A stretch of 64,000 nt of DNA, taken from assembly GCF_000154465.1 (NCBI RefSeq), contig NZ_DS499577.1, positions 990,013 through 1,054,012 on the forward strand, written 5' to 3'. The position numbers and the translations under genes were made by a program. The DNA is from Alistipes putredinis DSM 17216 (GTDB lineage Bacteria > Bacteroidota > Bacteroidia > Bacteroidales > Rikenellaceae). A model generated the notes under the pieces. It was not told where the DNA came from. It did no database searches and worked only from the letters and a program-made list of their open reading frames with translations. Positions 1-6,688 of this stretch are shown in pieces (position 1 is the first letter of the stretch; each line of letters begins with the position of its first letter).

Positions 1-226
1 TCTCGCTGCGTTCCGACGGAATCGAGTGCTTGTAACGACGGTACAGCTCTTCCACTTTCGAGAAGAACTCCTCTTCACTGCAATGCGGCACTCCGAGAAC
101 GCCTTCATATGAGCTGTTCCGGATGACGTACTTGCCGTCCACTTTGAGGCTCCGCATTTGGAAATCAACCTTGAAACGCGCCCCGTTTTCTACGGCACTG
201 ACTGTTTCCTGATAGATATTGTCCAT
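1..226 (-). CDS. Partial hypothetical protein, cut by the left edge
   Basis: An open frame starts at ATG 226 and runs off the left edge, so only about 75 N-terminal residues are seen (start MDNIYQETVSAV, then a charged alpha/beta-looking stretch). It begins 5 nt after the stop of the 75-aa gene at 232-459, which suggests the same transcription unit. I recognise no domain. Small soluble proteins like this are common in Bacteroidales conjugative elements and phage early regions, which is context only. Confidence 0.6.
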   Translation of the reverse strand, partial: MDNIYQETVSAVENGARFKVDFQMRSLKVDGKYVIRNSSYEGVLGVPHCSEEEFFSKVEELYRRYKHSIPSERSE

Positions 227-231
227 AGCTT

Positions 232-459
232 CTACGAATTGGTTATGTCCGTTCTCCTGAAGGCGGGAATGCTCAGCTTCAGGTTGTCGTTAATCAGGAA
301 TTTCCTGTCGCACTCGCAAATGATGTGGGTGTCCGTTACCCGCTTGATTCTCCGTGTAACTTCATCGTGGGAGGTATATGGCCGCCCGTCCTTGGTTCCG
401 TTATCTATATCTCCCGATATATGATACCAGTTTCCGATTTCAATGTCTTTTACGTTCAT
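232..459 (-). CDS. Small hypothetical protein downstream of the RNA array
   Basis: 75 residues starting MNVKDIEIGNWY, rich in charged residues and predicted from composition to be a small beta-rich cytoplasmic protein. No family recognised. It is the first gene after the structured repeat array on the minus strand and lies 5 nt before the next gene, so it may be co-transcribed with the array or driven from within it. The plus-strand frames over this region lack coherent protein character. Confidence 0.55.
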   Translation of the reverse strand: MNVKDIEIGNWYHISGDIDNGTKDGRPYTSHDEVTRRIKRVTDTHIICECDRKFLINDNLKLSIPAFRRTDITNS

Positions 460-504
460 TTTTTATCTGGTTAAATTGTTTGTCATTAAATGCACTCGAA
501 TCGC

Positions 505-654
505 TGACGCATGGCTTTATAGCTCTGATAAATACAGTAGGTCCTGGATCCAGAACCAGGTAATCGCCTGGTCAGGATCCAGGTAGAATACTGTATGTTA
601 AATTCGATTCCTCGTGCAAAATCGAGCTGCGTTGCCCGTAAGTCTCAATCAGGC
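505..654 (-). ncRNA. Array unit 1 of 7 (most distal from the RT)
   Basis: Conserved box at 505-520 in a degenerate form (TGACGCATGGCTTTAT). The unit hairpin has nested stems: 532-539 with 589-596 (atacagta/tactgtat), 543-551 with 575-583 (cctggatcc/ggatccagg) and 555-560 with 567-572 (accagg/cctggt). The third motif, gattcctcg, is near 606. At 150 bp this is the shortest and most diverged unit. Confidence 0.75.
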
Positions 655-824
655 CGGCACATTGCTTTATCAGTTCGATATGAGCAGCTATTCAGCTACG
701 GACCTTGTCCACAGGCATCTAATCAGATGCCTTGGACTACGGTCCTTGATGTTATTAGCTGCACCATTAAACTCCTGACCTTGACCTTTTCACTTTGTGC
801 TAAGTTTTGCCGTTCTTAGGATTG
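655..824 (-). ncRNA. Array unit 2 of 7
   Basis: Conserved box at 655-670 matches the consensus exactly (CGGCACATTGCTTTAT). Hairpin stems: 684-690 with 756-762 (gcagcta/tagctgc), 700-704 with 741-745 (ggacc/ggtcc), 707-711 with 733-737 (gtcca/tggac) and 714-720 with 725-731 (ggcatct/agatgcc), closing on a four-base loop. Confidence 0.8.
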
Positions 825-993
825 CGGCACGTTGCTCTAATAGGTCGATGTGCGCCGCGATTTGAAGTCCGGGCAGCGACGTCGTGTTCCTGATAGTGAA
901 TAACGACGTCATTGCCGGGACTTCATTGCTTGCGGCACGCTGATTCTTGTCCCCTGAACCGCAGTTTTCCGTGCTGAAAAAATCTCATTCGGA
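825..993 (-). ncRNA. Array unit 3 of 7
   Basis: Conserved box at 825-840 (CGGCACGTTGCTCTAA). The hairpin is nearly continuous: arm 864-885 pairs with 903-924 over about 22 positions with only two mismatches. Its ends are gaagtcc (864-870) and ggacttc (918-924). It is the longest uninterrupted stem of the array. Confidence 0.8.
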
Positions 994-1167
994 CGGTACA
1001 TTCCTTTATTTTCCTGATGTTCGCTGCTCTGTTCTGCTGGCCTGGGATTCTCCTCCATCCACTCGGATGGAGGGAAGCTCTGGCCGCAAGTTCAAGAGCT
1101 GCACAACTGAAATTCCGATCTCGACTTTTGTAGCTGTGTACTCAGCTTCTCATGATTCTCTGAATAT
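994..1167 (-). ncRNA. Array unit 4 of 7
   Basis: Conserved box at 994-1009 (CGGTACATTCCTTTAT). The apical stem 1052-1060 pairs with 1065-1073 (cctccatcc/ggatggagg) around a four-base loop. A ggcc/ggcc stem and an outer gctgctct/agagctgc stem with one mismatch lie below it. A further short stem (agctg/cagct) occurs downstream near 1131-1147. Confidence 0.8.
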
Positions 1168-1340
1168 CGGCACATTGCTTTATTGTTTTGATGTACGCCA
1201 GTTTCGGAAGCCGGATGGTCGCCGTCGTATGACGTTAGGGATACGACGGCGCCGGACGGGCTGTATCGAAACTCGGCATGTTGAATCATATTCCTTGAAT
1301 CACCGCGCTTTCGTGCTAAAGGGGAAGTTCTCATAATGAC
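1168..1340 (-). ncRNA. Array unit 5 of 7
   Basis: Conserved box at 1168-1183 matches the consensus exactly. The apical stem 1221-1230 pairs perfectly with 1241-1250 (gccgtcgtat/atacgacggc). The outer stem 1200-1206 pairs with 1267-1273 (agtttcg/cgaaact). The third motif, attccttgaat, lies at 1290-1300. Confidence 0.82.
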
Positions 1341-1516
1341 AGACACATTTCTTTACTTGCATGATGTTGCCCGCGAGAGCCCAGCTCTTGAGGAGTCTGA
1401 AGGTGATGGTCCGATCACCTTCAAGACTCTCGATAGAGCTGGGTTACACGCGGGAATCTCAAATCCATTCCTCGAACTTCTGCTGATGTGTTTCAGTTCA
1501 TCGGATGTCAGGCAGG
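1341..1516 (-). ncRNA. Array unit 6 of 7
   Basis: Conserved box at 1341-1356 (AGACACATTTCTTTAC). Four stacked stems form one long hairpin: 1370-1375 with 1449-1454 (cccgcg/cgcggg), 1380-1388 with 1435-1443 (cccagctct/agagctggg), a gagtct/agactc stem, and 1399-1407 with 1414-1422 (gaaggtgat/atcaccttc). The third motif at 1467-1477 is attcctcgaac. Confidence 0.85.
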
Positions 1517-1680
1517 CGACACATTTCTTTACGACTTCGATATATTACAGGAGGAACCAGAACTCACCGATCCTCGCCGGTTGTTAGACCGGCGAAGATC
1601 TATGCGTTCTGGTCTGCCATCCTGTAACATTGAATTTTGCCTCTTCATCCATTTACCGTGTGTTCGGTATATCCTATAAT
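1517..1680 (-). ncRNA. Array unit 7 of 7 (adjacent to the RT stop codon)
   Basis: Conserved box at 1517-1532 (CGACACATTTCTTTAC). Stems: 1545-1552 with 1620-1627 (ttacagga/tcctgtaa), 1556-1563 with 1606-1613 (accagaac/gttctggt) and 1575-1580 with 1589-1594 (cgccgg/ccggcg). The far end of the unit overlaps the last codons of the RT gene, so the array starts with no gap after the coding region. Confidence 0.8.
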
Positions 1681-2951
1681 GATGCTACCAGCGTGTTGTA
1701 CACAGCCCGACTTGTCAGCAGGGCATTCCTCATGCAACCAATCGTCAGATAGCCGGGGATGTTGCCTCCGGTTTTGGAACGGTTCGCTTTCACATTACGC
1801 CCACGCCCCCGGACAATACATCCGTCAGACTTGTTTCTGACATATCCCAGACCTCCGACTTTGCGTTTACCGGTTGCGACTGCCCGCAAACAATCCATGG
1901 CAAACATATTCAGTTCGTCAAGGTCTTTCCGCACGTTACATACGGGAAGAATCTGTGTCGCCCAACTGAACTCGCCGTTGCCCTTGTACAAATAGCGGTT
2001 CACGGAATTGACTGCCTTTGTCAGCGTCGTATTCCGGTTGCGAATCGTTCGTCGTTCGATTTCCTTTTGGAAGGTTTTGATACGGCTGGACGAGAGAGAA
2101 ATCATTTTGCCCTTAATGCTGAACCCGAGGAATTTGAACCAGTGGTCAGCGGTCAAATATTCCACCTTTTTCGGATTGAGCTGCATGGATTTCTCAGACA
2201 GTCGCTTCCGGAGCAATTTCATCGCCTTTTCGTAGTCGGCGCCGATGAAAAGCATATCGTCAGAATAGCGTACATAGTAGCCATTCATCTGCGAGAGTTC
2301 TTCATCGAGGTCATACAGGAGCACATCTGCCAGCCAGCTTGCGACGGCACACCCTTGTTTGAGCGATTGGTATTTCCTTTTGAGGCAGTTATCCTCGTCG
2401 AAATACAGGTCGGAATGATAGTATTTCCGCAGCACGTCGATTAAAGCGGAATGGCCGTACTTGGCTTCTACCTTATCGAATGCCTCATCGATGAATTGAA
2501 TCGGTACGCTGTCGAAATATTTGGAGAGGTCGGATTTCCAGCCCAAAACTCCGTTCTTTGCAGCGTTCACGATCTGATGACTGACCTCGGTAACCACTCG
2601 GCCGCAACCTATTCCTGTCTGGTAGGACTTGCAGGTCTCGTGGAGCATTTCAGGCATCAAGTCAAACAGGAGGTCGTTGGCGATACTGAGTATCACACGG
2701 TCCATCGGCTCGTTTACATACACTGTGCGGAACTCGCCGTTGTCTTTGGGGATTTGAGCCGTATGGGGCGGAGAGATTTCATACTTTCCCAGCATCATGG
2801 CTTCAGCCATTGCCAGCCGGGTATGTTCGTCGGTCAGCCGGATGAGCTGGTCTTTCCGGATGTCTTTGCCCACACCTTTCTCGATTGCTTTCGTCCATCG
2901 CTCGATGTCGAAAAACATTTGCAGAATCTTTTCTGCCATATTATTACTCAT
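1674..2951 (-). CDS. Reverse transcriptase associated with the structured-RNA array
   Basis: 425 residues from ATG 2951, chosen because it forms an ATGA overlap with the stop of the DUF3846 gene (an ATG at 2972 would overlap by 25 nt). RT fingers and palm motifs are clear: SDLSKYFDS at about 130-138 with the first catalytic Asp, QGCAVASW at about 179-186, YSDD at about 209-212, and FLGFSIKGK at about 254-262. The C-terminal 130 residues are basic, Gly-, Arg- and Asn-rich, unlike a group II maturase/endonuclease tail, and may bind RNA. The QGxxxS motif argues against a DGR RT, which has (I/V/L)GxxxSQ like the other RT in this window. A retron is possible, but retron RNA normally lies upstream of its RT and is a single unit. 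Substrate and product are unknown; the downstream array is the obvious candidate template. Confidence 0.85.
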   Translation of the reverse strand: MSNNMAEKILQMFFDIERWTKAIEKGVGKDIRKDQLIRLTDEHTRLAMAEAMMLGKYEISPPHTAQIPKDNGEFRTVYVNEPMDRVILSIANDLLFDLMPEMLHETCKSYQTGIGCGRVVTEVSHQIVNAAKNGVLGWKSDLSKYFDSVPIQFIDEAFDKVEAKYGHSALIDVLRKYYHSDLYFDEDNCLKRKYQSLKQGCAVASWLADVLLYDLDEELSQMNGYYVRYSDDMLFIGADYEKAMKLLRKRLSEKSMQLNPKKVEYLTADHWFKFLGFSIKGKMISLSSSRIKTFQKEIERRTIRNRNTTLTKAVNSVNRYLYKGNGEFSWATQILPVCNVRKDLDELNMFAMDCLRAVATGKRKVGGLGYVRNKSDGCIVRGRGRNVKANRSKTGGNIPGYLTIGCMRNALLTSRAVYNTLVASL

Positions 2952-3223
2952 TTTATTTGTTCCTCCTTGCATACGAGTACATCCCCGACAATGTAGTCGG
3001 ACAAGCTCGGATGATTCTCTTTGAAAATGCGTGTAGCCGTTGGGTTGTGTTTAAGACCATGCACCTTTCCTTCCTCATTCACGACCATGATTTCCGTGTC
3101 ATTCAGAAACACGAGTTCGATGTCTCCTCCGACTATTGCCTGCATTTCCTCCAGCTTAAAGTCGGTTCCATTGGCAGGTTGCACCGGTTGGCGCGTCCCA
3201 TCGGTTTTAATAATTTCAGCCAT
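2948..3223 (-). CDS. DUF3846 family protein
   Basis: 91 residues. The central motif of a VGG followed by a hydrophobic strand, then NEEG and a downstream hydrophobic VGDVLV, matches my memory of DUF3846, a small protein family of phages and conjugative elements with no established function. Its stop overlaps the RT start (ATGA), so translation of the two is probably coupled. Whether DUF3846 takes part in the RT system cannot be told from sequence. Confidence 0.7.
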   Translation of the reverse strand: MAEIIKTDGTRQPVQPANGTDFKLEEMQAIVGGDIELVFLNDTEIMVVNEEGKVHGLKHNPTATRIFKENHPSLSDYIVGDVLVCKEEQIK

Positions 3224-3463
3224 TTATTTCTTATGTGTAAAAGTTATTATTGTCTGACCGTCATAGCCGCATTGCACTTTCAGCCCGAAAGCCTCGGCAT
3301 CGGAACTGATGCAGCAGATGTCCCAGACGTTCAGTTTGCCTGCACAGGTTATGACGGTATTGTTTTCCGAGATATGCGGTGATTTGCCTTTCAATGCAGC
3401 ACCGCCGGATATTCCGCGCAGGATGATTCCGCGCTGATGTGTTGTAAGTTCTTTCGTTTCCAT
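3224..3463 (-). CDS. Small hypothetical protein
   Basis: 79 residues from ATG 3463 (METKELTTHQRG). It abuts the DUF3846 start, so it is in the same operon as the RT. It is mixed alpha/beta with a Gly-rich N-terminal third. No domain recognised. The preference for ATG 3463 over an upstream TTG is inferred. Confidence 0.55.
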   Translation of the reverse strand: METKELTTHQRGIILRGISGGAALKGKSPHISENNTVITCAGKLNVWDICCISSDAEAFGLKVQCGYDGQTIITFTHKK

Positions 3464-3572
3464 AGGCAAATCGGAATTTGTTAAAGAATAGATGCTATCC
3501 GAATGTTCCGGCGGAATTCGGGCATATTTTTTTGTCGGTACACGTTCAATTATCGCATACCGGTCATCGGGT

Positions 3573-3710
3573 TCAGAACCCGAAACAAGGGGCGCACGGT
3601 GCCGTCAACACACGGATTCCGACCCAGACGAGCACGAGCAAGCCTGCGACGAATACCGTATTCAGAATGGCATCCTGCCGTTTGCGGGCAAAGGCGATTA
3701 TCTTTTTCAT
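3573..3710 (-). CDS. Possible small single-pass membrane protein
   Basis: 45 residues from ATG 3710: a basic N-terminus (MKKIIAFARKR) followed by one hydrophobic segment (about 18-37) and a short Cys-containing tail. A longer version from a GTG at 3797 would read through the terminator at 3751-3779 and is less likely. No family recognised. Confidence 0.4.
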   Translation of the reverse strand: MKKIIAFARKRQDAILNTVFVAGLLVLVWVGIRVLTAPCAPCFGF

Positions 3711-3750
3711 GACTTTGATTATTTCGATTATACATTTTGCAATCGGGCAC

Positions 3751-3779
3751 AAAAAAGGCACGAGTTCTCGCCCGTGCCT
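3751..3779 (-). terminator. Rho-independent terminator
   Basis: On the minus strand a stem AGGCACG/CGTGCCT (3773-3779 with 3756-3762) is followed by six T. It lies just downstream of the 75-aa gene at 3802-4029, separating it from the RT operon, so the RT operon may have its own promoter in 3470-3750. Confidence 0.75.
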
Positions 3780-3801
3780 GCACCGATTATTTCTCACTAC
3801 A

Positions 3802-4029
3802 TTAAGCTGCCGGCGTCGGGGTCGGCGTCAGTTGCGGCATTTTGATGATACGGCAGCCCTCACCAATGAGCACACGATATACTCGGACGAGGTTGCGCCC
3901 GCGAAAACTGCTAACTGTTACACTTTGCACACCGGCTTCGCCCAGTCGTTTCAGCATGGGTTTGGCAGCTTTGAGATGTTTGAAGCAGCCGTAACTCTCG
4001 GTTCCGGCATTGTTATATACGTCTATCAT
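3802..4029 (-). CDS. Small hypothetical protein
   Basis: 75 residues from ATG 4029 (MIDVYNNAGTES). Predicted alpha/beta, ending in a Thr-Pro repeat tail (TPTPTPAA). It follows 4034-4279 by 4 nt and is closed by a terminator. No recognised domain. Confidence 0.5.
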   Translation of the reverse strand: MIDVYNNAGTESYGCFKHLKAAKPMLKRLGEAGVQSVTVSSFRGRNLVRVYRVLIGEGCRIIKMPQLTPTPTPAA

Positions 4030-4033
4030 ATTT

Positions 4034-4279
4034 TTACTGCATTAGTTTTTTTAGGAATTTCCAAGCCTGCGGGCTATACCTCCGGCACACGAAATTTTCC
4101 AGAGGTTCTGTGCGTTCATAGCCGCAATTCAGGCATAAATACCGCACGAATTTGTGCGTGATGAAGTACAGCATCCCCGTTTCATGGCTTTTGCAGCGGT
4201 CGAAATACGGGGAGATGCCGAGCGCAAAGTGGGCAGAAAAATTTTCCGCCACTTCATTGAAAGCGATGAGTTTGTACAT
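4034..4279 (-). CDS. Small hypothetical protein with a Cys pair
   Basis: 81 residues from ATG 4279. It contains a CLNCGYE motif near residue 53 and other Cys and His residues that could bind one zinc atom. It is cytoplasmic by composition and in an operon with 3802-4029. Function unknown. Confidence 0.5.
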   Translation of the reverse strand: MYKLIAFNEVAENFSAHFALGISPYFDRCKSHETGMLYFITHKFVRYLCLNCGYERTEPLENFVCRRYSPQAWKFLKKLMQ

Positions 4280-4294
4280 GACCGGATACGAAAA

Positions 4295-4323
4295 GGACAG
4301 CGCACATTTTCTGCACGCTGTCC
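4295..4323 (-). terminator. Terminator-like hairpin
   Basis: Eight-base-pair stem ggacagcg (4295-4302)/cgctgtcc (4316-4323), followed on the minus strand by TTTT. It sits directly after the stop of the 208-aa gene and before the next start, so it would terminate or attenuate transcription there. Confidence 0.6.
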
Positions 4324-4353
4324 GGCTCTGATTATATCGGGTTCGTTATGCCG

Positions 4354-4980
4354 TTACGCTGCAATCGCTACGGTTTCAGCTCCGTTTCTCGGTTTTCTGC
4401 CACGTCTGCGGGCAGGTTGTTCCGCCACCGTTTCGGCAACGGTTACGGGTGCCGCACTTTCGGCGGTAGCTTGTTCGGCAGACTGTTCGGTCTGCACCTC
4501 TTCGGGCTGTGCGGCGTCTTTGGGCAGTTCCACACGGAAATTCAGTGCCTCCATGAGTGCTTTGGTGGCATTGTGGATGTACTTTTTGCGGTCACGTGCC
4601 GAGCGTTCCAAGTCCTTTTTGGTCGGCATTAACCCGATTCGTGCCCATACGCTTGCGTCGAGGTCGAAAACTTTGACCGTAACGCCTGCGGAGGTGCGGA
4701 TGATGAGCCGGTGCGGAGTTCCTGCACGGAGTTTCGAGCGGATACCGTCGTTCGATTCGCGGAGCAGCGATTCTTTGGTCTTCACTTCCCAGAACGTAGT
4801 CACCACGTTGCGCAGCACGCGGAACATTTCGTCCTGCGTTTTCACGGTCGCTTCGTAATCGGCACCGAAAAAGTGCATAGCCGTGTTCTTGCCGTCCTTG
4901 CCGGCATACTCGAAAATCACACCTGCGGCATTAACTGCCATGTTTGCAAACTGTTCTGCATTTAACTTACTGATTGCCAT
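4354..4980 (-). CDS. Hypothetical protein with a C-terminal AT-hook-like tail
   Basis: 208 residues from ATG 4980 (MAISKLNAEQFANM); further upstream codons lack protein character. Residues 1-140 look like a folded alpha/beta domain. Residues 150-195 are low-complexity Ala/Glu/Val, and the tail carries ARRRGRKPR, an AT-hook-like motif suggesting minor-groove DNA binding. It is the first gene of the minus-strand block. Phage or conjugative-element origin is likely; no named family is recalled. Confidence 0.6.
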   Translation of the reverse strand: MAISKLNAEQFANMAVNAAGVIFEYAGKDGKNTAMHFFGADYEATVKTQDEMFRVLRNVVTTFWEVKTKESLLRESNDGIRSKLRAGTPHRLIIRTSAGVTVKVFDLDASVWARIGLMPTKKDLERSARDRKKYIHNATKALMEALNFRVELPKDAAQPEEVQTEQSAEQATAESAAPVTVAETVAEQPARRRGRKPRNGAETVAIAA

Positions 4981-6640
4981 AATGATAAATTTTTGTGAAT
5001 TTCTATGCAATAGTGCATATTGAGGGCACTGCGGAATCGAACCACACGTTCTACGGATGGCAAAACGGCACGACCTGTGCGTGCCCAAAAATCGCACGCT
5101 ACCTTTCACCCGATAGCGTGCAGATTTCATCTCAATTTGCACCTCACTAAAACGTGCCCTATACTCGCTATTTCGGAAAAAAGCCCTATATTTGCATTGT
5201 TCACACACAAAAGCAGTTTTCCGCTGTCATGGCAAGCCCGACATACTCCAATTTCCGACGGGTGCTTCTTTGGCACGTCCCCCGTCTTTTCCAACGGGGC
5301 AGCTAACATTCGGGCGGTTGGCGGCTGGTGATTGTGGGCATAATCTCGGCAATGCCCTTTTCTCAAGCTCCGTGCGGATTGTTTTTACCGCATAGCGATT
5401 TTTATCTCCGGCTGCGCAAGGGCAGACTTATGGCATTATTTTATCGCCTCCCTTTTCCATACGACTCTCGCCCTCCCAAAATCACGGGCTTTGCGTATGC
5501 GGACAAAATACACGTATTTTGACCGTTCCGACTTGCTACATTGGTTTGTAGTCCTGCGCGGTGTGGTTGTTTGACACCCTCTTTAATCGCTCCAAAGCGA
5601 ACAGGCGAATTTTCGTTTGTCCGAGCCACGAAAACAGGTTTCCCACAAAAAAGGCTCTTTGTTTCTCGCTGTTGCGGTTTTCGCTGTCTGTTTCTTATTT
5701 ACTGACTTTTTTTTGTTTTTACTATTTACAGACTTTCGGCGTGTGTGCCGTTTTTGAAAGTCTGTATATTTTTTGTTTCTGTTTTCCCCGTCTGTTTGTC
5801 GGGGCTGTTTCCCTTTCGGGTTCAATTCAACTCTAAAACAAATTTTTCAAACCGCAAAATTTTTTTTCGTCCGATTGAGAAAAACGGCTCTAAAATGAGA
5901 GTGAACGCCCGCGCGCGATGGCTATTTTTATTCGATTGAAAATCAATACATTACAAGAAAGTGGAATTTTTTTTTCAAAAAAATATAGGGTTCAACGTTC
6001 AAAAATGGACTGAAAGAAAAACTATATATATTGATAGTCAATTATTTGTTAGTTGATAACCGTCTAAAAACAAGGGCGAAAAAAAATTTTGCTTTCAATC
6101 CGAAAGAAACAAAGGTCTATTTATAGACTTTTAGTTTCACTTTTCTACAAAGTGAAGGAGTTAAGACACTGAATAACAATACACTAATAATTTTTGAAAA
6201 GAACGGGGTGGGTACTACCCCCAGTGCGGATTCGATACGCGCCCTACGGCCTGATTTTCAAGTCCCGTTTTTGGCTCTGACTTTTTTGTTCAAAGTTTGG
6301 CACAGTTTCGGGGGATTATTCGTTCAAAACAGAACAGGATTTGTAGCGGGAGAAGCCGTCCGGTCATAGACAGACTTTGCAAGAATCCATTTACCCGCCG
6401 GCTTTGCATTATCGGATCCTCTTGACGATTGTCATTTCATATTATGGCAGACACGGTTATGCGGAGAATCTTGTTTATTAAAACATTCCAAAATGGGGCA
6501 TTAAAGCAGACGGTCGCATATACAGTCTTGCATAGAAATTTGTGCGCTAATGAATTATCGAATTTTTTGTCGAAACTTTTATTAGGTTTCCCTAAAAAGA
6601 AAATTGATAATTTAAGCCCGCATTTCCCCGATAATCTTTA
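4981..6640. other. Gene-poor interval of about 1.6 kb
   Basis: No frame here looks like a conserved protein. The first part (to about 5450) is mixed GC. From about 5640 it is AT-rich with long T and A runs. It contains an 11-bp perfect hairpin (5727-5766), a ccccg/cgggg hairpin near 5785-5803 and several smaller dyads near 6115-6155. It separates a minus-strand block from plus-strand cargo genes, so it may hold divergent promoters, an origin of transfer or an element junction. None of these can be proven by reading. Confidence 0.5.
5727..5766. terminator. Perfect 11-bp hairpin followed by a T-rich run
   Basis: Arms tacagactttc (5727-5737) and gaaagtctgta (5756-5766) pair perfectly, with a small ggc/gcc extension in the loop. 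On the plus strand the hairpin is followed by a T-rich stretch, giving a terminator-like arrangement although no plus-strand gene is seen upstream. Confidence 0.45.
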
Positions 6641-6646
6641 TCTTTG
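6639..6646 (+). promoter_or_regulatory. Bacteroidetes -7 element
   Basis: TATCTTTG matches the TAnnTTTG -7 consensus and lies 42 nt before the ATG at 6689. No good TTTG -33 element is seen at the expected spacing, so the assignment rests on one half only. Confidence 0.45.
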
Positions 6647-6688
6647 CCTAAAGTAAACCTGTATATAATTTATAGATGCAAATACCGG

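Larger units (their letters stand above)
505..1680 (-). repeat. Tandem array of seven structured-RNA units next to a reverse transcriptase
   Basis: Seven units are marked by a conserved box (plus strand, approximately CGGCACATTGCTTTAT) beginning at 505, 655, 825, 994, 1168, 1341 and 1517, giving periods of 150, 170, 169, 174, 173 and 176 bp. Each box is followed by a second short motif (about TTCGATGT), a large hairpin unique to that unit, and a third motif (about ATTCCTCGAAC). The hairpin arms differ completely between units while the geometry is kept, so base pairing rather than sequence is conserved. There is no credible ORF. The array touches the stop codon of the RT gene (1674), so on the minus strand it would be the 3' part of the RT transcript. 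Orientation is inferred from the RT and not proven. A CRISPR array is excluded by unit length and divergence. Confidence 0.85.

Noticed and set aside
947..1336. Protein-coding ORF inside the repeat array (129-aa frame)
   Set aside because: Codons are dictated by hairpins and repeats; the translation is low in protein-like character and the frame does not persist across units.
505..1680. CRISPR array
   Set aside because: Units are about 170 bp, repeats are degenerate and hairpin-rich, and no short identical repeat of 25-40 bp with 30-40 bp spacers exists; no cas genes are near.
505..2951. Group II intron with its RT
   Set aside because: The structured region is seven tandem units, not one ribozyme, there is no sign of a domain V hairpin (conserved AGC with GNRA loop), and the RT lacks a visible maturase tail.
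505..2951. Single retron
   Set aside because: Retron ncRNA lies upstream of its RT as one msr-msd unit. Here seven units lie downstream. A derived retron relative is not excluded, only the standard form.
505..2951. DGR template repeats for the first RT
   Set aside because: Units differ at all bases, not only adenines, and no matching variable region or lectin-like target was found.
5192..5395. Small ORFs in the gene-poor region
   Set aside because: No conserved character and no operon partner; start codons fall in T-rich or hairpin sequence.
6225..6280. tRNA remnant (sequence resembling a T-arm near gtgcggattcgatacgc)
   Set aside because: No matching acceptor, D- or anticodon stems could be found around it.
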